The position numbers were made by a program, and so were the translations under genes. DNA of 12,141 nt. Source: Halobacteriaceae archaeon Tc-Br11_E2g27. GTDB lineage: Archaea; Halobacteriota; Halobacteria; Halobacteriales; Haloarculaceae. Positions 7,891 through 12,141 of the stretch are shown piece after piece. The notes below the pieces were generated by a model, which worked only from the letters and a program-made list of their open reading frames with translations, searched no databases and was not told the origin of the DNA. The stretch spans positions 1 through 12,141 of the forward strand of contig LKNH01000051.1 of assembly GCA_001564135.1 (NCBI GenBank). The letters are read 5' to 3'. The stretch's first letter is position 1. Each line of letters starts with the position of its first letter.

Positions 7891-9138
7891 TCACAGCTTC
7901 CGTCGACCGGTATACCTCTGTTTTGCCTGTGTCAACGCAGCCTGTGCGCTTGCTGCGTCTTTGAGTCCTGACCCGGTAATCACGCCAACAGCCGTCTCGG
8001 AGGGGTCTATAAGGTCTCGTTCACGTGCTGTGTGAATCCCTGCGATGACCGCAGCGCTGGCCGGTTCTGCGAAAATACCTTCCGTGCGGCCAAGCCGTCG
8101 GATGGAATTGGTGATTGCATCCTCGGAAGCAAGAACGCTTGTTCCATCACTTTCTGCAAGTGCGTGGCAGGCCTCTTCAAGACGGTGTGGTTCCTGGACG
8201 TCGATACTGTCCGCTTGCGTCTTCTCTCCCGAGCAGTTGGACGGGTCCGCTTTGACACTATCGCTGGTGGCGTATCGCTCGTGAAACGCATCATGAATTG
8301 TTGTCGCGCCTCGTGTCTGGACGCCGAGCATCCGTGGTGCCTCTTCAATAAACCCGAGTTTTGAAGCAAGGAAGAGACCCTTCCAGGCACCAGCCAGCGT
8401 CCCACCGTTGCCCATTGGCATGACAACCCAGTCAGCATCGGGGCAATCAGCGGAGATTTCAAATCCAAGCGTGGCTGCGCCCGCGGCGGTAAACGGGGAA
8501 GCACCTGCACTACGGTCAAGCCATCCCTCATTTGCGACGGTCTCTGCACACGCGTTGAATGCAGTGGCGTAGGTGCCATCAATTCTGTTGACTGTTGCGC
8601 CATAGATTTCTGGTTGAACAGCCTTCGTCTGCGGAGTAGTGGTCGGAACAAACAACCGACAATCGAGTCCCGCACGGGCAGTATACGCGGCAATCGATGC
8701 TGCTGCGTTACCCGTCGAGGCACACGCAATCGTATCGTGTCCCTGTTCGCGGGCATACGTTGCTAACACGGCGCTTCCCCGGTCTTTTGTTGACCCGCTC
8801 GGTAGTTGTCCTTCGAGTTTTAATCGAAGGTCGATATCGAGTTCACCGCCCAACCTGTTTGCAGTGATGCAGTCTGTATCTCCTTCCCCAAGCGTGACTG
8901 GCTGTGCCCCTGTCACCGGGAGTAACGGACGATACGACCAGATATCTCCGGTATCGGCTACAAGCGAACTAAGAGTTGTTTGGAGTCTCTTATAGTCATA
9001 TGACAGATGAACATGCCCGAGACAGCTATGCGTGGTTGCCGAGTCAGAGCAGCAACTGTCCCCCGAACGACCAAGCGGTTCACCGGGGGAAAACCGGTTC
9101 CCACACCTGTCACACACCAGCCTGACACCGGGTTCCAT
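7891..9138 (-). CDS. thrC: Threonine synthase (PLP-dependent)
   Basis: Converts O-phosphohomoserine to threonine with pyridoxal phosphate in the cytoplasm, the last step of threonine synthesis. Seen: 415 residues, normal for the archaeal type. A Cys-rich N-terminus (CDRCG at 9-13, then Cys29, Cys30 and Cys39) stands where relatives have a zinc ribbon. Then come GEGDT, the PLP-binding Lys118 in SGSTKDRGS, CASTGNAAAS (about 139-148), MGNGGTLAGAWKG (about 242-254, phosphate loop) and GVITGSGLKD near the C-terminus. A polar stretch around residues 290-320 (DPSNCSGEKTQADSID) looks inserted or lineage-specific. A TATA-like box lies 29 bases before ATG 9138, and the gene is divergent from the pssA-like gene. 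Haloarchaea often carry several thrC-like paralogues, so a related PLP lyase cannot be excluded; threonine synthase remains the best call. Confidence 0.88.
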   Translation of the reverse strand: MEPGVRLVCDRCGNRFSPGEPLGRSGDSCCSDSATTHSCLGHVHLSYDYKRLQTTLSSLVADTGDIWSYRPLLPVTGAQPVTLGEGDTDCITANRLGGELDIDLRLKLEGQLPSGSTKDRGSAVLATYAREQGHDTIACASTGNAAASIAAYTARAGLDCRLFVPTTTPQTKAVQPEIYGATVNRIDGTYATAFNACAETVANEGWLDRSAGASPFTAAGAATLGFEISADCPDADWVVMPMGNGGTLAGAWKGLFLASKLGFIEEAPRMLGVQTRGATTIHDAFHERYATSDSVKADPSNCSGEKTQADSIDVQEPHRLEEACHALAESDGTSVLASEDAITNSIRRLGRTEGIFAEPASAAVIAGIHTARERDLIDPSETAVGVITGSGLKDAASAQAALTQAKQRYTGRRKL

Positions 9139-9163
9139 CTATCGAACAGGGGGACCTACAGCC

Positions 9164-9170
9164 CTATATG
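9164..9170 (-). promoter_or_regulatory. TATA-like box of thrC
   Basis: The minus strand reads CATATAG, centred 29 bases before the thrC ATG at 9138. It lies in the 91-base gap shared with the divergent pssA-like gene, consistent with a leaderless thrC transcript. Confidence 0.45.
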
Positions 9171-9205
9171 CTTTCCCGAACGTTTCGCTGTTGGAATCCG
9201 GACCC

Positions 9206-9212
9206 TTCATAT
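9206..9212 (+). promoter_or_regulatory. TATA-like box of the pssA-like gene
   Basis: TTCATAT is centred 21 bases before the ATG at 9230 and 27 bases before the ATG at 9236. The spacing slightly favours 9236 (protein starting MSLQVRRR) as the leaderless start. Confidence 0.35.
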
Positions 9213-9229
9213 CTCTCCTCCCCAACGTG

Positions 9230-9925
9230 ATGCGTATGTCGTTACAGGTTCGGAGACGCCTGGGGCTGGCTGATATTATCACGCTTTTCAATGTGGTGAT
9301 TGGCACGGTTGCCATGGCCGTTGCTGTTCTTGGCGAAGTACAGCTGGTCGCACAACTGATTTTGTTGGCTGCGGTTGCCGACGGACTCGACGGAATTGTT
9401 GCCCGGTTTCGTGGTGGGACGGAGGTCGGTCCGTTTCTCGATTCAATCGCAGATATCGTCTCGTTCGGAACGACACCGGCTCTTTTTGTGTTCGTTGCCG
9501 TCCGTGAGGAGTGGGGTCCGCTTTCGGAAAGCCCTGAACTGTTTGCACTCGCCGCAGCAGTCGCATCAATGTTCGTCGTCTTTTCCGTGCTCCGGACCGC
9601 CTTATACACGGTCTTTGTCGGAGAAAACGAAACACGACCGGGGATTCAGAACACGCTCGGTGGAACAATTCTAGCTGCCGGCTATCTGGCCGGAATAACC
9701 ATGGTTCCAGTCTTGCTTGCAGCAACCGCAGTCCTGTCTGTGCTGATGGTTGCTCCGTTCCCGTACCCTAAATTATTGAACCGCGATGCGTTTGCGATGA
9801 GTATTATCCAGTTCGGAGCTATCCTCGTGCCGACGGTTGCCAACCGGCTGTTCCCACGACTGTTGCTCGTCGCAGCGCTTGCGTATCTGCTTCTTGCGCC
9901 ACGATATTATTGGGGAGAAAAATAG
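9230..9925 (+). CDS. pssA: CDP-alcohol phosphatidyltransferase, archaetidylserine synthase type
   Basis: An integral membrane enzyme expected to transfer serine onto CDP-archaeol, giving archaetidylserine, precursor of archaetidylethanolamine. Seen: 231 residues from ATG 9230, with several hydrophobic segments (about 13-50, 66-92, 103-125, 145-180, 190-222). The family motif is complete: DGLDGIVAR (51-59), then G, three residues, D, three residues, D in GPFLDSIAD (67-75), so the four catalytic/metal Asp are 51, 54, 71 and 75. The frame stays open upstream to 9032, but those extra 66 residues would overlap the thrC promoter and 5' end and carry no family motif, so they are rejected; ATG 9236 is a close alternative. 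It is convergent with the archaeosortase gene. In Haloferax volcanii PssA is needed for lipid anchoring of ArtA substrates, so the neighbourhood supports the serine-specific call over other CDP-alcohol enzymes. Confidence 0.85.
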   Translation: MRMSLQVRRRLGLADIITLFNVVIGTVAMAVAVLGEVQLVAQLILLAAVADGLDGIVARFRGGTEVGPFLDSIADIVSFGTTPALFVFVAVREEWGPLSESPELFALAAAVASMFVVFSVLRTALYTVFVGENETRPGIQNTLGGTILAAGYLAGITMVPVLLAATAVLSVLMVAPFPYPKLLNRDAFAMSIIQFGAILVPTVANRLFPRLLLVAALAYLLLAPRYYWGEK

Positions 9926-9972
9926 GCATAGCCTTCACTGATTGGGCGAGAACTCCCACCCAGTAAAGAGTG

Positions 9973-10054
9973 ATACTACCGGACGTAAGCTATTGAACAA
10001 TCTCGCCACCCCCAGGGGTGGCGAGTATGGTAACGAAGTTACGTCCGGCAGTAT
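9973..10054. repeat. Symmetric nested inverted repeat between convergent pssA and artA
   Basis: An inner perfect 11-base inverted repeat, CTCGCCACCCC (10002-10012) and GGGGTGGCGAG (10015-10025), is separated by two bases. It is enclosed by an outer 16-base repeat with one mismatch: ATACTACCGGACGTAA (9973-9988) and TTACGTCCGGCAGTAT (10039-10054). The two 13-base spacers are equal in length, so both repeats share the same centre. It begins 47 bases after the pssA stop and ends 12 bases before the artA stop. It could act as a bidirectional terminator or an RNA-stabilising hairpin, although no T-run follows. It could also be a small palindromic mobile element; no clear target-site duplication is seen. 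Confidence 0.75.
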
Positions 10055-10066
10055 GAGGAAAACGAG

Positions 10067-10909
10067 TTACGATGGTTGTTCGCGGTTGACCACAGTATCG
10101 AACAAATCCAAGACGAATGCCCGCATGTCGGGGAGCCACCTGCTGAGATATAGAAATCCGACCACTGCAGCGAGAATGACGAAGGTTTGTCCGATTGCCA
10201 CCTCCGCAATGAGGTAGGTGACATCTAGCGTGTTGCTGGCACCGATTAGCGGTCCAAACCAGTCCCTAGCCATGGCTGCCCCAACGAATACAATTCGAAC
10301 GCTGTTGATAAGAGCAACTGCGACGAGTACAAACGCCAGCCCGATGGCTCGGTTACGCCATGACGTTCGTGTCGCCAGGACAAGCCCTGAAAAGAGTGCA
10401 AACGCGTCGATTCCCGTGCACCCACGGGTAATTGTAATGTTCCCTCCGTTAGCGAAGCCAAGCCGGTACATGCCGCCGGTGGATGCCGAGGGCTCGATAA
10501 CTGCCTGAATGCCCAGCCAACCAAAAAGGTGAGTGAACTGGTTGGCAAGCGCCTCCTGTAATGCAAGTTCCAGCGCAGGTACAAGTTCGAACGGAACCAG
10601 CACAAGCAGTGTTACAGCGGCGGTTGTCGTCAACTGGGGTGCCCGTTCCCAGTTCCGAGAATGCAGCAAAATTGCATAGAGACAGAGTATGGATGCGGCG
10701 GTTGCGATAAGCGCCCAGAAATACTGGTCAGTTCTCCCGGCAGTCACGTACCTGATGGCCAACCAAACAAGCGTCACGATAACGAAAGAGAATCCCCCAA
10801 GACTCAGATACCGACCACGGCATTCGTCTCCGAATGCAAACAGAACTGAACCGAACACTAACAACACAGTACTACCAAGCAGCGACAGATCAAAGATGGT
10901 GAACATCAT
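10067..10909 (-). CDS. artA: Archaeosortase A-like membrane transpeptidase
   Basis: A polytopic membrane enzyme that recognises the C-terminal sorting signal (typically PGF-CTERM) of exported proteins, cleaves it and allows replacement by a lipid anchor. Seen: 280 residues from ATG 10909, with about seven or eight hydrophobic segments. The exosortase/archaeosortase signature is present: nucleophile Cys164 in ITRGCTGIDAFALF and Arg205 in LINSVRIVFVGAAMA, 41 residues apart, the same spacing as Cys173 and Arg214 of H. volcanii ArtA as recalled. At the place of that protein's Arg253 (about 244) there is Val, with no Arg or His between 216 and 256. The frame extends upstream to 11011, but that would overlap the preceding gene, so ATG 10909 (or 10906) is chosen. 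The hydrolase gene ends 40 bases upstream on the same strand and no good TATA box lies between, so the two are probably co-transcribed. Confidence 0.88.
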   Translation of the reverse strand: MMFTIFDLSLLGSTVLLVFGSVLFAFGDECRGRYLSLGGFSFVIVTLVWLAIRYVTAGRTDQYFWALIATAASILCLYAILLHSRNWERAPQLTTTAAVTLLVLVPFELVPALELALQEALANQFTHLFGWLGIQAVIEPSASTGGMYRLGFANGGNITITRGCTGIDAFALFSGLVLATRTSWRNRAIGLAFVLVAVALINSVRIVFVGAAMARDWFGPLIGASNTLDVTYLIAEVAIGQTFVILAAVVGFLYLSRWLPDMRAFVLDLFDTVVNREQPS

Positions 10910-10949
10910 TGCGTCTGTTTGACTGGGTTCATTCCAGCGGGTGGATAGC

Positions 10950-12038
10950 CTATTGACCGAACCTATCCCAGGCGCGTGCGAGAAGTGCGCCGGCACCAAG
11001 GCCAAGGCCAACGGCAGGTAACGTCATTCCTGGAACGCCGTAATCGTCGTCCCGTGAGTCGGTGGCATTCTCGTCTTCCTCTGGCGTGTTCTCCGTCTTG
11101 GTTTCCTCATCGAACGTCTCGATAACCTCTGGTATGACACCGACATCAGGTTGGTAGTGGTGGCTGTGGTCATCAAGTTGTTTCTCGTGGTCCGTATAAT
11201 TGGCCGGCGGCTCCCCATCACATCCGTCGTTACCGATAGCGCGGGAGAACTCATACGTCGTAAACGCCCAGTCCAGAATCGTATCGTCCTCCATCCAGAA
11301 ATTCTCTGCGTGCTGGACGACGCGCTCGATCGCTGGCCCGTATCTGCCGTCCATTGCAACGGAATCATTTTCGATAGCACCGGCAAGGAAAATGGCGCTG
11401 GTGAGAATGTTATACTCTTCTCGGTGGTCGAGTTCTAGCAGTGTTTCGGCGACAACACGAGCACCGAGAGAATGGCCTTGCAACCGAACTGTCGTGTCAG
11501 GGTTATCCTCCTTGAAATCGACGAGGAACTGGGCTAGTTTTGGTGCGTTTTTGTCAGCGATATCCTTCGCGTTCCACCAGGCATAGCTTGAATCCCAGAC
11601 GAGACCGCTTACGGTTCCATCGTAGTCTTGCTCCTCGTAGGCTTCTTTCGTTAGTTTGACTCGGCGCTTACCACATTCAGAGCCGTTCTGCCAGCCATGA
11701 CAGTGGATAACGAGTTCATCCGGGTTATCCGGGAATGGCGTACCTATCCTATCATACTCCGTTTTGGCATGGCCATCAACTAACTGAACACTCCCCATCC
11801 AGTCCGTATCAATGTGGTCTGCTGTATAGACTGCAGTTGGGTCTTCTTCGACATCACAGTCTCCGCTTTTATCACCTGAATCACCAGCGGTGGCTGGCTG
11901 TGTGGTTACGGCTGCTCCAGCGAACACGGTTCCTGCTGTCCCCACCCCTTTGAGGACTCCACGTCTCGATATCCGTCTTGCACTGTCCCGCCCTTCATTT
12001 CCCCCCGCATACTGAGCAGTATGTCGGAAAGAAAGCAT
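10950..12038 (-). CDS. Tat-exported alpha/beta hydrolase with PGF-CTERM-like C-terminal sorting tail
   Basis: A 362-residue secreted hydrolase of unknown substrate. Residues 1-51 form a Tat signal: twin Arg25-Arg26 in SRRGVLKG, a hydrophobic core and probable cleavage after TQPATA. The alpha/beta hydrolase core has VIHCHGW (110-116, oxyanion-hole region), nucleophile Ser190 in LQGHSLGARV and a His-rich HSHHY (291-295) that may supply the catalytic His; the acid residue is not clear. Cys62, Cys113, Cys122 and Cys273 could form disulfides outside the cell. An acidic Thr/Glu/Asp-rich linker (306-333) leads to VPGM (335-338), a hydrophobic helix (339-354) and Arg355/Arg359 near the end. This three-part tail is that of an archaeosortase substrate, with PGM in place of PGF. 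artA follows 40 bases downstream. The frame has only one ATG start, 12038, matched by a TATA-like box 27 bases upstream. A lipase or esterase is the likely class. Confidence 0.85.
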   Translation of the reverse strand: MLSFRHTAQYAGGNEGRDSARRISRRGVLKGVGTAGTVFAGAAVTTQPATAGDSGDKSGDCDVEEDPTAVYTADHIDTDWMGSVQLVDGHAKTEYDRIGTPFPDNPDELVIHCHGWQNGSECGKRRVKLTKEAYEEQDYDGTVSGLVWDSSYAWWNAKDIADKNAPKLAQFLVDFKEDNPDTTVRLQGHSLGARVVAETLLELDHREEYNILTSAIFLAGAIENDSVAMDGRYGPAIERVVQHAENFWMEDDTILDWAFTTYEFSRAIGNDGCDGEPPANYTDHEKQLDDHSHHYQPDVGVIPEVIETFDEETKTENTPEEDENATDSRDDDYGVPGMTLPAVGLGLGAGALLARAWDRFGQ

Positions 12039-12060
12039 ATAAAGCTATCTTCCACATTTG

Positions 12061-12070
12061 TTATTAAAAT
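12061..12070 (-). promoter_or_regulatory. TATA-like box of the sorted hydrolase-artA transcript
   Basis: The minus strand reads ATTTTAATAA, centred about 27 bases before ATG 12038, which suits a leaderless transcript. A second TATA-like stretch, CTTTATATGC at 12035-12044, overlaps the ATG itself and could not drive the annotated start. The remaining 103 bases to the window edge hold only these boxes and a 7-base inverted repeat, TTGTACC (12094-12100) with GGTACAA (12118-12124). Confidence 0.45.
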
Positions 12071-12141
12071 TGATACTTGTAAGAGGGAGCATTTTGTACC
12101 CTTTCAAGCCATGTATCGGTACAACATACCAAGACGTTGGG

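Noticed and set aside
8007..8756. 249-codon minus-strand frame overlapping thrC in another frame
   Set aside because: Its product is strongly basic (Arg-rich), atypical for this organism, and thrC motifs occupy the same DNA.
9032..9229. 66-residue N-terminal extension of the pssA-like frame
   Set aside because: It overlaps the thrC 5' end and its promoter, is not hydrophobic, and the family motif spacing fits starts at 9230 or 9236.
10910..11011. 34-residue N-terminal extension of the archaeosortase
   Set aside because: It would overlap the 3' end of the upstream hydrolase gene by 62 bases; the family's N-terminal membrane segment begins right after Met at 10909.
12035..12044. TATA-like sequence overlapping the sorted-hydrolase start codon
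   Set aside because: Transcription from it would begin inside the gene, and no in-frame start follows before the Tat motif; the box at 12061-12070 fits the ATG better.
12111..12141. Possible start of a plus-strand gene (ATG at 12111) running off the window
   Set aside because: Only 10 codons are visible, no convincing TATA-like box or ribosome site precedes it, and the short protein start (MYRYNIPRRW) is not recognised.

Overview
The window comes from a halophilic archaeon (class Halobacteria). Every recognisable protein is strongly acidic, and the predicted exported proteins carry Tat (twin-arginine) signals. Several genes seem to start leaderless, with a TATA-like box about 26-29 bases before the ATG. 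The gene set (SMC-ScpA, archaeosortase, archaetidylserine synthase, PGF-CTERM-like tail) is typically haloarchaeal. GC, judged by eye, is only about 50-52%, low for the class. Haloquadratum-like lineages are candidates, but the genus cannot be fixed from this sequence.

Layout, left to right. (1) 1-300, +: 3' end of a small haloarchaeal protein. (2) 375-1436, +: a Leu/Glu/Phe/Val dehydrogenase with its own promoter. (3) 1442-2857, -: a Tat lipoprotein alpha/beta hydrolase whose frame is broken by one TAG directly before the lipobox; it converges on (2) with a 5-base gap. (4) 2936-7745, -: a chromosome-organisation operon, read as small coiled-coil protein, then smc, then scpA, with smc and scpA overlapping by 8 bases. 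(5) 7891-9138, -: threonine synthase, divergent from (6). (6) 9230-9925, +: a CDP-alcohol phosphatidyltransferase of the archaetidylserine synthase (PssA) type. (7) 9973-10054: an 82-base symmetric nested inverted repeat between convergent genes. (8) 10067-10909, -: archaeosortase A-like membrane protease. (9) 10950-12038, -: a Tat-exported alpha/beta hydrolase whose C-terminus looks like an archaeosortase target, just upstream of (8) on the same strand.

The right-hand third reads as a protein-sorting island. In Haloferax volcanii, PssA-type lipid synthesis and ArtA act together to swap the C-terminal membrane segment of target proteins for a lipid anchor. Here the lipid enzyme, the archaeosortase and a candidate substrate lie side by side. 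The substrate has PGM rather than the usual PGF, and the archaeosortase shows no basic residue where a third active-site Arg is expected. The middle is an ordinary condensin operon apart from its small leading gene. The left part is metabolic, plus the interrupted lipoprotein hydrolase.

No tRNA, rRNA, CRISPR array or transposase gene was seen. No stretch longer than 300 bases lacks a gene.
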